NCBI RefSeq assembly: GCF_029872155.1 | Contig: NZ_JARXLA010000002.1 | Coordinates: forward strand, 806,001-870,000 | Source: Hyphomicrobium sp. D-2 | Lineage (GTDB): Bacteria; Pseudomonadota; Alphaproteobacteria; Rhizobiales; Hyphomicrobiaceae | DNA: 64,000 nt | Direction: 5' to 3' | In this document: in pieces, positions 29,901-42,173 of the stretch | Layout: every line of letters starts with the position of its first letter | How positions within the stretch are numbered: position 1 is the stretch's first letter | Notes under the pieces: generated by a model | Told to the model about the DNA's origin: nothing | What the model saw: only the letters and a program-made list of their open reading frames with translations | Database searches by the model: none | Program-made: the position numbers and the translations under genes

Positions 29901-30635
29901 TCAGCGCCAGGTAAGAATACCGACGCCGGTGAAGAAATAGCGCCCGAGCCCGATCGTAAATACCAGCCAGCCCCACAGCGTGTGTTCGATGAACACAGCC
30001 CAGAACGAACGCGTCATCGCATAGCGCCATGCAAACAGCACGCCCGCAGCCATGGTGCCATAAATCGCCAGAGGCGTGCCGATAACAATGTGTCCGATAC
30101 CGAACAGAACGCCATTGATGAGGATCGCTGCCCACCACACGTGCCGGAAAAGCACGCCGTAACGGTGGAAATAAAACGTGCGATAAAGCAGCTCCTGCGC
30201 CAGCACCGACATCAGCGGATACAGCAGCATGATGCGCTCCCACACCTCAGGACGGTTGCGCGGCAACTCCAGAAACTGGCCCGGCAGATATTCGTGCACA
30301 TAGGCTGCAACCAGGCTACAGCCGAGCGCAAACACCGCCAGAATTGACACCAACTGGCCGATGCTGAACCCTCGCGAAAGTTCACGCCGGAAAGAAAATG
30401 TGCGGTCCAGCAAAAGAAATATGGCGACCAGCAACAGCACCGGCAGCAACGCAATGAACACCGGCACCCGCTCGGTGTGCACGGCATAATCGACGGCAAG
30501 CGGCGCCACGAGAAACAGGAGCGCCATTTCAATCCAGCGCCACGTACGCGCAGCGGGCGTCAGCTCGGGAAGCGATAGGGTGCCGCCTGCACGCAGCACG
30601 CCTGCATCCGATGGCGCACTTGCCGCTTCCGACAT
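29901..30635 (-). CDS. CPBP family intramembrane metalloprotease-like protein
   Basis: 244 residues with about seven hydrophobic helices and the CPBP (CaaX protease/bacteriocin-processing, Abi) pattern. Motif 1 reads QELLYR at 147-152 in place of the usual EExxxR, so the first Glu is replaced by Gln. Motif 2 has H182 (FGIGHIV), and a further His is at 218 (IEHTLWG). Family members cleave prenylated or leader peptides within the membrane. The altered motif may reduce or change activity. Its ATG overlaps the stop of ELM1 paralogue 2 by one base (TGATG), so translation is coupled. Confidence 0.82.
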   Translation of the reverse strand: MSEAASAPSDAGVLRAGGTLSLPELTPAARTWRWIEMALLFLVAPLAVDYAVHTERVPVFIALLPVLLLVAIFLLLDRTFSFRRELSRGFSIGQLVSILAVFALGCSLVAAYVHEYLPGQFLELPRNRPEVWERIMLLYPLMSVLAQELLYRTFYFHRYGVLFRHVWWAAILINGVLFGIGHIVIGTPLAIYGTMAAGVLFAWRYAMTRSFWAVFIEHTLWGWLVFTIGLGRYFFTGVGILTWR

Positions 30636-31636
30636 CAGCGTCTTTCCCGCGTCGCCAACCAGCGGCGTTCAACCTCGCGCGCAATGGTGTCGGCCGAATA
30701 GAGCGGCTCGTAACTCCATTTCGGCAGCGCATCCAGCCGATCGGGCAGCGGACGCGTGGCGCCGTGCTGACGCAGCGCTTCATGGAAACGACCGAACTTG
30801 TCTGAACCGCCGCCAGGCGTATGCACCAGCACCGGCCGTCCGGTTGCAGCCGCCTCGCCGGTCATGTTCACGCTATCGGCCGTGACGACGAACGCATCGG
30901 CGTGCGCCAGAAAGTCAGGATAGGGATTAGCGCCGCTTCCATCCCACAGGATGCGCGGATACGGCCGCGTCGCTGCGTCTGTCACCTCAAGCAGGCGCGC
31001 GTGGGTCCGGCGCGATGGCGTAATCATGAAGCTTGCACCCGAAGCGCCAAGCGAACGCAGCGCGCCCGCAAACCGCTCATCGTCCTCAGGCCGAAAGTCA
31101 TAGACCGCATTTTTGCCGCCAAGGATGACGGCAACCCGTGGAGCGGGCAGCGCGGCAATATCGTCCGGCATGACTGCGCGCAGATTTGCAATGCGTGTTG
31201 GCGAATAGCTGTGCGGTGCTGTCAGCGTCGTGATGACATTTGATCCGCGCAGACGATCATGCTGCGGCACCCAGATCAAATCCGCAACGCCAAGCCCTGC
31301 CCGCGTGTCCAGCATCATCAGCGTGAATGTTCGCGGCGAACGCCGCCGCAGTGCCTTGAGATACGGCACCGCGGAACGGCCCAGCGCGATTGCCACATCC
31401 GGCCACGATGGCGCGAATACGCTGCCCGTCTGGCCAAAGCGCTCGGACGGCGCCACCGGCCCCCACGGCGCCAGCAGCTTGAAAAATCCGCGCGGCGAAA
31501 TGGGCTTCATCGCATAGTCCAGCCCCAACGCATCGGCGACACCGCGCGTCTGTGCGTCCATGCCAGCGGCCCCGGTGGTGAAAATCCACGCGGTTTTGCC
31601 TGCCAGCGGCCGAACTGTGTCAGTGGCTGCATTCAT
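30635..31636 (-). CDS. ELM1 family protein, paralogue 2
   Basis: 333 residues, clearly related to paralogue 1 along its length: GMDAQTRGVADALG, WPDVAIALGRSAVPYL, VPQHDRLRGSNVIT, VAVILGGKNAVYDF, FMITPSRRTHARLL and DSVNMTGEAAATGRPVLV. Residues shared by both copies (LRG-NVIT, TPSRRT, NMTGE) probably form the nucleotide-sugar-like site. The frame extends to 31702, but the ATG at 31636 was preferred. It is the first gene of a coupled unit with the CPBP protein. It is divergent from an Lrp-type regulator. Confidence 0.86.
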   Translation of the reverse strand: MNAATDTVRPLAGKTAWIFTTGAAGMDAQTRGVADALGLDYAMKPISPRGFFKLLAPWGPVAPSERFGQTGSVFAPSWPDVAIALGRSAVPYLKALRRRSPRTFTLMMLDTRAGLGVADLIWVPQHDRLRGSNVITTLTAPHSYSPTRIANLRAVMPDDIAALPAPRVAVILGGKNAVYDFRPEDDERFAGALRSLGASGASFMITPSRRTHARLLEVTDAATRPYPRILWDGSGANPYPDFLAHADAFVVTADSVNMTGEAAATGRPVLVHTPGGGSDKFGRFHEALRQHGATRPLPDRLDALPKWSYEPLYSADTIAREVERRWLATRERR

Positions 31637-31918
31637 ATCCGATACCTTGCACGCCCCTGTTGTTCCGACACGCGGTTTAGCGCGCTGAACGCAGCGCGCC
31701 AATTCTCAATGCTAATGCTCTGCACCACCGATGCTGCTCAATGAATGCCCTGTGCTCACCCTCACCCCGACGCGTGGACTCCCGGCTTCTCCCGGAAGGG
31801 TGGGTCCTGATCACGCTTCGGAGAAGGTGCCCAGGCTCTAGCCAAACGGGATTGCATCGTGCAACTTCCCGGCTCCGGCGCGGCCCCCGTTACCGGATCT
31901 TCGCGGAGATTTCATCCG

Positions 31919-32404
31919 ATGGCGTTGCGCCTCGACCCGGTAGACTGGCGCATTCTGAAGGAGCTGCAGGCTGACGGCAGCATCACCAACGTCGCGCTTG
32001 CCTCCCGCGTCGGCCTTTCACCCCCGCCCTGCCTACGCCGCGTGCGCGCGCTTGAACAGGCCGGTCTGATCGCCGGCTATACCGTGCTGCTGGACGAAGC
32101 CGCACTGGGGTTCGGGCTTACCGCATTCGCGATGGTCGGGTTGCACAATCAGGCCGAAGCAGAACTGCACGCGTTCGAAAACCGTGTGCTTGGCTGGCCC
32201 ATCGTGCGCGAAGCCTACATGCTCTCGGGCGAAAGCGACTTCATGCTGAAATGCGTCGCCAAGGATCTGCCCGCGTTTCAGGATTTTGTGCTGGAAGATC
32301 TCACCGCCGCGCCCAACGTCGCCAGCGTCAAAACCTTCCTGACCATCCGCCGCGCCAAGCGCGAACCCGGCGTTCCCATCGGCAGCGCGCAGGCGAAAAG
32401 CTAG
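31919..32404 (+). CDS. Lrp/AsnC family transcriptional regulator
   Basis: 161 residues. The N-terminal helix-turn-helix (LDPVDWRILKELQADGSITNVALASRVGLSP) is followed by the ligand-binding RAM domain (AELHAFENRVLGWPIVREAYMLSGESDFMLKCVAKD), the standard Lrp layout. Such proteins bind amino acids and form octamers. The frame runs open from 31859, but ATG 31919 with GGAG ten bases upstream fits the family. It is divergent from the ELM1-CPBP operon; whether it regulates that operon is unknown. Confidence 0.9.
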   Translation: MALRLDPVDWRILKELQADGSITNVALASRVGLSPPPCLRRVRALEQAGLIAGYTVLLDEAALGFGLTAFAMVGLHNQAEAELHAFENRVLGWPIVREAYMLSGESDFMLKCVAKDLPAFQDFVLEDLTAAPNVASVKTFLTIRRAKREPGVPIGSAQAKS

Positions 32405-32505
32405 AGCCTTTCAGTGTTTCATTGAATCGCGGAAAGCCTCTAGCCGTTTGTTTTTCAGTGCTTCTTGTCGAAAAACCGGTTTCCACTTTTCCGCAAGCAC
32501 TCTAG
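32401..32505. repeat. Mosaic intergenic repeat resembling rhizobial elements
   Basis: Starts CTAGAGCCTTTCAGTG (overlapping the Lrp gene stop) and passes through GCGGAAAGCCTCTAGC. It continues with TTTGTTTTTCAGTGCTTCTT, AAAACCGGTTTCCACTTTTC and GCAAGCACTCTAG. The paired CTAG ends and the ACCGGTTTCCACTTTTCC core match a repeat pattern I know from many rhizobial genomes (RIME-like mosaic elements). It supports assignment to Hyphomicrobiales. Confidence 0.65.
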
Positions 32506-32659
32506 CAGCACAGGGCGAAAGCCAGCGATCCAGCTCTATACGCTGACGGCGCCAAGGCTTCCCATGGCGCCGTGAGAATACAGCGAAACGCTCGCTAGAA
32601 CCGTCTGTAGTGCGAACGGGGAAGCCTGCAACGAAACCCGTGCGTGGCCTACTGCGTTC

Positions 32660-33139
32660 TCACTTCCACTCGACCTTCACGACCTCATAGGAACGCGCGC
32701 CGCGCGGTGTCGTCACCTCAGCCGTCTCGCCCTTGGCCTTGCCGATCAGCGCCCGCGCGATAGGCGAGGAAATCGAGATCTTGCCGTCCTTCACGCTGGC
32801 TTCCATGTCGCCGACGATCTTGTATTTGACCTTTTCATCGGTGTCCTCGTCGATCAACGTCACCGTTGCGCCGAATTTCACCGTGTCGCCCGACAGCTTG
32901 GAAGTGTCGATCACTTCAGCGCGGCCAAGCCGGTCTTCCAGATCGGCAACGCGGGCTTCGTTCAGGCCCTGAGCCTCCTTGGCTGCGTGATACTCGGCAT
33001 TCTCCGACAGGTCGCCGTGCGCGCGCGCCTCAGCGATAGCCTGGATGATCCGGGGACGCTCTTCCGACTTGAGGCGCTGCAGCTCAACTTCAAGCGTGTT
33101 GAAGCCCTCAACGGTCATCGGGACACGTTCCATGCTCAT
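32660..33139 (-). CDS. greA: Transcription elongation factor GreA
   Basis: 159 residues. It stimulates RNA polymerase to cleave backtracked transcripts. The N-terminal coiled coil contains the acidic tip region ([21 protein letters not shown]) that enters the secondary channel. The C-terminal FKBP-like domain ends with [14 protein letters not shown] and [10 protein letters not shown]. Length and order are those of GreA rather than GreB. It lies 131 bases downstream of carB on the same strand, a common alphaproteobacterial neighbourhood. Confidence 0.97.
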   Translation of the reverse strand: MSMERVPMTVEGFNTLEVELQRLKSEERPRIIQAIAEARAHGDLSENAEYHAAKEAQGLNEARVADLEDRLGRAEVIDTSKLSGDTVKFGATVTLIDEDTDEKVKYKIVGDMEASVKDGKISISSPIARALIGKAKGETAEVTTPRGARSYEVVKVEWK

Positions 33140-33270
33140 TACCTAATATCTCCCTTCGGCCTGGCAGGCGTCTGCCAGGACCACCGACGGTCGTTGCCGA
33201 TCAACATGTGTGTGCAGTTACGCGTGAAATGGACCGCTCCACCCAAACGGCTGGAACGGCCCACAACGGC

Positions 33271-36606
<3,336 letters not shown>

Positions 36607-36736
36607 GAGCCGGCCTTTTATTCATGATCGGGGAGTTTGGCTATAGCCCCATTTCCGCACACGTATGCCACCGCCTGATCGATAGGGCGGTGGCGCGATC
36701 AAAAAAGTTTGGGGAAAGCGCGCTTGCGCCATCCAC

Positions 36737-37438
36737 CTACTTCTGCTCAGCGGGCTTTTCAACCGGCGCTGCAGCGGCCGCAGGCGCATCCGCTGCGGCT
36801 TTCACCTCAGGCTGCTGCGCCTTCAAGTCCACTGGATACGAGTAGTTAGCCTGAAAGAACGGATTTTCCAGAGCGTTGGCGCGCGTGAAAACGCTGCGCA
36901 TCGGCAGGCCCGTAATCGAATCCACATAAATCACGCGCACGGGCCGATCGGCGGCCTTGGCCTCGCCCGCCATAGGGAGCTGGTCCGGGTTCTCAGCCTG
37001 ATAGGCGAGATAGTTCTTGCCCGAAACAGTTTTACGGCCAAGGCACTCGTAGTCGCCCATCTTGTCCTTTTCCAGATCCTTCAGCGTTTCCTGCATTTGC
37101 TCGGCCATCGCGACGGCGATTTCCTTGTCGAGCACTTCCCAGTTGCCGCTGTCGATGCGCGTCCAGCCCTCGTTGCCGATCACGATCGTCTCGACAGGGC
37201 GCGGCTCGCTGCTGGAGGTCACGTGCTGGCGCAGGCGGTTCGGCAGCACGTAGTCGACGGTCATGTCGACGAGACCGTCCTCCGTGAACATCTTGGTTTC
37301 CATGCGGAAGCCACTGCTGTTGCGCTGGCGGTCCAACGCTGTCGCCACCTCGTCCTTGCAGGCGGCATGGGCCAGCGGTGCGGCCAACATCATAAGGGCT
37401 AGGACCGTCACAACCCGGACCATGATCTGCTTTTCCAT
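36737..37438 (-). CDS. Periplasmic protein, LolA-like fold suspected
   Basis: 233 residues with a signal peptide (MVRVVTVLALMMLAAPLAHAAC). The mature part is beta-rich: FRMETKMFTEDGLVDMTVDYV, RLRQHVTSSSE, IGNEGWTRIDSGNWEVLDKE, then a helix (EQMQETLKDLEKDKM) and VRVIYVDSITGLPMRSVF. The layout is reminiscent of LolA/outer-membrane lipoprotein-sorting folds, though I cannot assign it with certainty. The tail is Ala/Pro/Lys-rich. ATG 37438 has GAGGAAG upstream; an earlier in-frame start at 37495 is less likely. It sits between carA and carB without an obvious metabolic link. Confidence 0.75.
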   Translation of the reverse strand: MEKQIMVRVVTVLALMMLAAPLAHAACKDEVATALDRQRNSSGFRMETKMFTEDGLVDMTVDYVLPNRLRQHVTSSSEPRPVETIVIGNEGWTRIDSGNWEVLDKEIAVAMAEQMQETLKDLEKDKMGDYECLGRKTVSGKNYLAYQAENPDQLPMAGEAKAADRPVRVIYVDSITGLPMRSVFTRANALENPFFQANYSYPVDLKAQQPEVKAAADAPAAAAAPVEKPAEQK

Positions 37439-37548
37439 TCTCGCGCTTCCTCGCTTATGCTTTTGCACGCGCTTATATCGGTTTTTTGTGCGCATGCCCG
37501 CCTTCCGGGCCGATAGAGTTGATACGGGCCTTTCAGTCGCGTGGAAGT

Positions 37549-37608
37549 GACCCTACAGCAGCCATCACGGGGCCGGAATGCCAGCCGTGATTAATGTTCT
37601 GTAGGGTC
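37549..37608. other. Nested hairpin in the carA downstream region
   Basis: GACCCTACAG (37549-37558) pairs with CTGTAGGGTC (37599-37608). Inside, ATCACGG (37564-37570) pairs with CCGTGAT (37585-37591), with a GC-rich tip. It could be a structured RNA, processing site or terminator without T run. Confidence 0.5.
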
Positions 37609-37676
37609 CCGTGCTATTTAGCGGCGCCCCAGGCATCGCCGCTGGGGCACTCGATTTTCGTTCATCCGGGCGGAAA

Positions 37677-38876
37677 TCAACCGGCCTTCTGGCTGCGCAT
37701 CAGGTCCACGAAGCGCTTGAACAGGTAGTGGCTGTCCTGAGGACCGGGCGAAGCCTCGGGGTGATACTGTACCGAGAACACCGGCTTGCCCTTGAGCTCC
37801 AACCCGCAATTGGTGCCATCGAACAGGGAAACGTGGGTTTCCTCAACGCCCGCCGGCAGCGTGTCGCGATCCACCGTGAAGCCGTGGTTCATCGACGTGA
37901 TCTCCACCTTCTGGGTGGCGTGATCCTTCACCGGATGATTGGCGCCGTGGTGGCCCTGCGGCATCTTTTTGGTTTTAGCGCCCAGCGCCAGCGCCAGCAT
38001 CTGGTGGCCGAGGCAGATGCCGAATACCGGCAGCCCCGAGGCCACAACCTTCTGGATCGCGGGCACGGCATATTCACCCGTCGCAGCCGGATCGCCCGGG
38101 CCGTTCGACAGGAACACGCCATCGGGCTTGCGCTCCAGAATGTCGTCGGCGGTGGCGTTGGCTGGCAGTACCGTGACGCGGCATCCGGCCGAAGCCAGGC
38201 AACGCAGGATGTTGAGCTTCAGGCCATAGTCGATGGCGACGACGTGAAACTCGGGATTCTCGTTGCGTCCATAGCCCTGATTCCAGACCCACGCGGTCTG
38301 ATCCCAGTTGTAGCTCTGACCGCTGGTGACTTCCGGCACCAGATCCATGCCCTCAAGGCACGGCCACGCCTTGGCTTCCGCCTTCAGCTTGTCGATGTCG
38401 AAATTGCCGGAGGGATCGTGCGCAATGACGCCGTTGGGATTGCCCAGCTCGCGGATGCGCGCCGTCAGTGCGCGCGTGTCGACGTTGGCGATGCCGACGA
38501 TGCCGCGCGCCTTCAGCCACTCATCCAGGTGCTGCGCCGAACGGTAGTTCGACGGGCCCGTGATGGGCGCACGCAGCACAGCGCCACGCACGCCGGAACG
38601 GGCGGCGAGGCTGGCGCTCTCGGTGTCCTCGGTATTCACGCCGACATTGCCGATGTGCGGGAACGTGAAGGTGATGATCTGGCCCGCGTAGGATGGGTCG
38701 GTCAGGATTTCCTGATAGCCCGTCATGGCGGTGTTGAAGCACACTTCACCGACTGCGGTTCCCGTGGCTCCGATGCCGGTGCCCGATATGACGGTACCGT
38801 CGGCGAGAACAATGCGTGCTGTTGGCAGGGTATCTGCCCACGGTGGCGGCGGCGTTGAGGATGGCTGCGTCGTCAC
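37677..38876 (-). CDS. carA: Carbamoyl-phosphate synthase small chain
   Basis: A 399-residue glutamine amidotransferase subunit feeding ammonia to CarB. The N-terminal domain has [20 protein letters not shown] and [20 protein letters not shown]. The class I glutaminase has [11 protein letters not shown] with the nucleophilic Cys, and [10 protein letters not shown] with the catalytic His. The frame extends to 38984, but the GTG at 38876 preceded by GGAG at 6 bases gives a normal-length protein and was chosen. It is divergent from yqeY. Regulation by arginine or pyrimidines is likely, but no leader structure was recognised. Confidence 0.96.
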   Translation of the reverse strand: MTTQPSSTPPPPWADTLPTARIVLADGTVISGTGIGATGTAVGEVCFNTAMTGYQEILTDPSYAGQIITFTFPHIGNVGVNTEDTESASLAARSGVRGAVLRAPITGPSNYRSAQHLDEWLKARGIVGIANVDTRALTARIRELGNPNGVIAHDPSGNFDIDKLKAEAKAWPCLEGMDLVPEVTSGQSYNWDQTAWVWNQGYGRNENPEFHVVAIDYGLKLNILRCLASAGCRVTVLPANATADDILERKPDGVFLSNGPGDPAATGEYAVPAIQKVVASGLPVFGICLGHQMLALALGAKTKKMPQGHHGANHPVKDHATQKVEITSMNHGFTVDRDTLPAGVEETHVSLFDGTNCGLELKGKPVFSVQYHPEASPGPQDSHYLFKRFVDLMRSQKAG

Positions 38877-39227
38877 TGGCGGCTCCGGCGTTCGCGCGTA
38901 TGGGCGGCGCAGCGGGCATGGCCGGTACGCCGCGCGGACGCGATGCTTAAGGGGCGGAATTTCGGCGGAACCTATGGGAACCACGGGTTCCGGTCAACAG
39001 CTCACCGACGCGCACCCCAGCCGCATTTTCGCACAATGCTCTGCATGGGCTTAATACGGTGCGGTGAGCCATGCCCTAACATGCCGAAATAACCTGATTG
39101 TGTGACGGGTGCTCGGTGCCCGGATCGGTCAAAACCGACAAAAATTGCGGGCGATGATCGCAGCCCGCCCTTGCGGCGGACCGGCCTGAACGCCTAAACA
39201 GCCCTCTGACAAGCGAAGGAGGCGAAC
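38877..39227. other. Divergent intergenic region carA / yqeY
   Basis: About 350 bases holding both promoters. No attenuator-like hairpin with T run, and no repeat, was recognised. Confidence 0.45.
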
Positions 39228-39677
39228 ATGCGCGACAAGATCAACGACGACCTGAAGGCGGCCATGAAGGGCGGCAACAAGGAGCGCGTCGCCACCCTGC
39301 GCCTCATCAACGCGGCCATCAAGGCGGCCGATATCGATGCCCGTCCGTCCGGCAAGGACAAGATCGACGACGCCGATATCCTGACGGTGCTGGCAAAAAT
39401 GGTGAAGCAGCGCCGCGATTCGATTGAGCAGTTCACCTCCGGCGGTCGCCCCGACCTTGCTGAGAAGGAGCTGGCCGAGGTCGTCATCATCGAGGACTAC
39501 CTGCCCCAGCAGATGACCGAGGACGAGATCAAGGCCGCCATCAGCGCCGCAATCGCCGAGACCGGCGCGGCAGGCGCTAAGGACATGGGCAAGGTAATGG
39601 GCGTTCTGAAGGGCAAATACGCCGGCCAGATGGACTTCGGCAAAGCCAGCGGACTGGCCAAGTCTCTGCTCGGCTAA
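39228..39677 (+). CDS. GatB/YqeY domain protein
   Basis: 149 residues, mostly helical: an N-terminal MRDKINDDLKAAMKGGNKERV, then RLINAAIKAADIDAR, MVKQRRDSIEQFTSGGR and a C-terminal MGKVMGVLKGKYAGQMDFGK-type segment. It is the stand-alone YqeY, related to the tail of GatB of the tRNA-dependent amidotransferase; its own role is not clear. AAGGAGG precedes the ATG. It is commonly found beside dnaG and rpoD in alphaproteobacteria, as here. Confidence 0.92.
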   Translation: MRDKINDDLKAAMKGGNKERVATLRLINAAIKAADIDARPSGKDKIDDADILTVLAKMVKQRRDSIEQFTSGGRPDLAEKELAEVVIIEDYLPQQMTEDEIKAAISAAIAETGAAGAKDMGKVMGVLKGKYAGQMDFGKASGLAKSLLG

Positions 39678-40033
39678 GGCCTCCGGCGGAGCGCCAGCAC
39701 CGCCGTCCCTATCATTTGCGATGCATCCAAACGCCCCGAAGCCCATTGCGGCGGCGGGGCGTTTTCAGCTCTTAGCTCTCGCGCCTATGGCGCTCCGCAT
39801 GGGCGGCGCACTGGCCGCCGGGGAGCCTTGCTCCCTGAGCCCTGCGCGCTCTGCCCTGGGTACTCGCACGCGAAGGGTGAGCGCCGCATCGTCGTCCCCT
39901 CCACCCCTGTGGATTACGGCAACAATCGGTTGCATCCGCATCGCGGGTAACAATCACACTGCCGAATCATCCTACGACATTGAAGTGCCCAAAAATGCGC
40001 ACACCCTCTTCGCGTAACCTGGCTGGCGTCGAA
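39678..40033. other. Intergenic region yqeY / dnaG
   Basis: About 355 bases. It contains the terminator at 39730-39765 and presumably the dnaG promoter. Short open frames here are not protein-like. Confidence 0.45.
39730..39765 (+). terminator. Intrinsic terminator of yqeY
   Basis: AACGCCCCG (39730-39738) pairs with CGGGGCGTT (39755-39763), followed by TT. Confidence 0.7.
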
Positions 40034-41950
40034 ATGCGTTATCCGCCAAATTTTCTGGATGAAATCCGCGCCCGCATCAGCGTCAGCTCTGTTGTCGGGC
40101 GCAAGGTGGCGTTGAAGCGCGCGGGACGCGAATTCAAAGGGCTTTCGCCTTTCAAGGTCGAGAAGACCCCGTCTTTCACAGTCAACGACCAGAAGGGTTT
40201 CTACCACTGCTTCGCCACCGGCGAGCACGGCGATGTTTTCACGTTTCTGATGAAGGCCGAAGGGCTGTCGTTTCCCGAAGCGGTCGAGCGGTTGGCCGAG
40301 CAGGCCGGCGTTCCGATGCCGAAGGTATCGGCGCGCGATGAAGCGCGTGAGGATGCGCGCGAGCGGCTGCTGAAGCTGGTTGAAATGTCCGCCGCCTTTT
40401 TCCAGAACGCGCTGACCAGCGGAGCCGGTTCTGAAGCCCGCCGCTATATCGAAAAGCGCGGGTTGAGCCGGCCAACCGTGGCCACCTTCCGGCTCGGCTA
40501 TGCACCCAACAGCAAATCAGCTCTGCGCGAGCATCTGGCGCAGGCGGGCTTCACGGTCGAGGAGATGATCTCCTCCGGCATGTTGATCGGCGGCGATGAC
40601 ATACCGGTCGCCTACGACCGCTTCCGCAACCGCCTGATGTTCCCGATCCAGGATCTGCGCGGTCGCACGATTGCCTTCGGTGGCCGTGCCCTCGATCCCG
40701 ACGCGCCGGCCAAGTATCTCAACTCGCCGGAAACGCCGCTTTTCCATAAGGGCCACAATCTTTTCAACGCCCACCGCGCCCGCGGTCCCGCCCACGATAA
40801 AAGCCGCATCATCGCGGTCGAGGGCTATATGGACGTGATCGCGCTGGCCGAAGCTGGCTTCGATGAGACCGTCGCCCCGCTCGGAACTGCCCTCACCGAC
40901 GATCAGCTCAAGCTGCTGTGGCGCATGGCTGAAGAACCGGTGCTGTGCTTCGACGGTGACGCCGCTGGCCAGAAGGCCGCTTTCCGCGCCGTTGAGACAG
41001 CGCTGCCGCTGCTAAAGCCCGGCCAAAGCATCCGCTTTGCATTCCTGCCCGGCGGGCTCGATCCCGATGACCTGATCCGACAGAAGGGCCCGGAAGCGTT
41101 TCTGGAAGAAATTTCGCGCACCCGCGCCCTGTTCGATGTGCTTTGGGAGCGCGAGACCAAAGGCCAGGATATCTCGACGCCGGAGCAACGGGCGGCACTT
41201 GAAGCTCGGCTCAATGCGCTTGTCGGCAAAATCGAGGACACAACCGTTCGCGCCCATTACGAACGGGAGATGCGCGAGACGCTCTGGGCCATGAACCGCA
41301 CGGTCGTGCGCCAGATCGCCCGTGGCGAAGGCCCGCGCCGCAGCCCCGCTGGTGGCATGCGACGGAACAACACCGCCCCCGACTGGCGCCTGCGCGAGCG
41401 GGCGCGGCTGGGGCAGATGCCGCCGCGCGGCGGCAACGCGCCACGGCCGGTTACCGCCAGCCCGGAACTGGCCATGCGGGCGGAACTCGCCCCGCCCCGG
41501 GAAGCGTTAATCCTGAAAACGCTGCTCAATCACCCATGGCTAATTGATGAGCACGCGGAGGAAATCGCGCAAATCACCTTTGCCTCGGACGCGATGGGAA
41601 AGTTGCGCAATGGCATCCTTGCTGTTCAAGCTGTACAGAATGAGCTTGACAGCGCGGGTCTACGCTCCCAATTGAGCGTAACTGGTCTTGATAGGGTTGT
41701 TAACCTTGTCGAGCGATCAGTTACACATAGAAGCGATCGTTTCGCGGAGCCCAATGCCCCGCAGGCTGAGGTGGAAGATGGCTGGCGCCACGCCCTCGCA
41801 CTGCATGAGCGGCAGGTCGGCTTGCAGAAGTCGCTCGAAGCAGCTGTCCAGGCTTACCACCGGGACGGCTCCGAGGACGCGCTTGCGCGCATCTGCGAGA
41901 TCCAGGGCCTACTTGCGCGGGCAAGTGAAGAGGCCTTATCGGCAGATTAA
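40034..41950 (+). CDS. dnaG: DNA primase
   Basis: A 638-residue primase that synthesises RNA primers at the replication fork. It has the expected order: an N-terminal CHC2-like region, a TOPRIM core (IIAVEGYMDVIALAEAG, CFDGDAAGQKAAFRAVE with the acidic DGD) and a C-terminal DnaB-interacting domain. The zinc finger is degenerate: the four ligand positions read S38, K41, C59 and T62 (GLSPFKVEKTPSF, FYHCFATG), so only one Cys remains. I recall this loss in several alphaproteobacterial lineages. ATG 40034 (MRYPPNFLDEIRARI) is the family start. It is followed by rpoD. Confidence 0.96.
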   Translation: MRYPPNFLDEIRARISVSSVVGRKVALKRAGREFKGLSPFKVEKTPSFTVNDQKGFYHCFATGEHGDVFTFLMKAEGLSFPEAVERLAEQAGVPMPKVSARDEAREDARERLLKLVEMSAAFFQNALTSGAGSEARRYIEKRGLSRPTVATFRLGYAPNSKSALREHLAQAGFTVEEMISSGMLIGGDDIPVAYDRFRNRLMFPIQDLRGRTIAFGGRALDPDAPAKYLNSPETPLFHKGHNLFNAHRARGPAHDKSRIIAVEGYMDVIALAEAGFDETVAPLGTALTDDQLKLLWRMAEEPVLCFDGDAAGQKAAFRAVETALPLLKPGQSIRFAFLPGGLDPDDLIRQKGPEAFLEEISRTRALFDVLWERETKGQDISTPEQRAALEARLNALVGKIEDTTVRAHYEREMRETLWAMNRTVVRQIARGEGPRRSPAGGMRRNNTAPDWRLRERARLGQMPPRGGNAPRPVTASPELAMRAELAPPREALILKTLLNHPWLIDEHAEEIAQITFASDAMGKLRNGILAVQAVQNELDSAGLRSQLSVTGLDRVVNLVERSVTHRSDRFAEPNAPQAEVEDGWRHALALHERQVGLQKSLEAAVQAYHRDGSEDALARICEIQGLLARASEEALSAD

Positions 41951-42173
41951 AGCGTAATGGTGGCGCGACCCTTGCGAGCGAGAGAGCAGACAACGGCCTC
42001 ATGCTCCGATTTGGAGCGACGGGCCGGAATTAACTGGGGAGCCTTTGGTGCGCCAGCGGGCTTTGCGCGAGCCCTTTTGAGCACCGTCGGGCGGGGATGC
42101 GGCGCATTGCCGCGCAATGGCATGAATGCGCGCCGATAGATCGGGATAAGAGCCCTTGAAACAAGCCCTGAAG

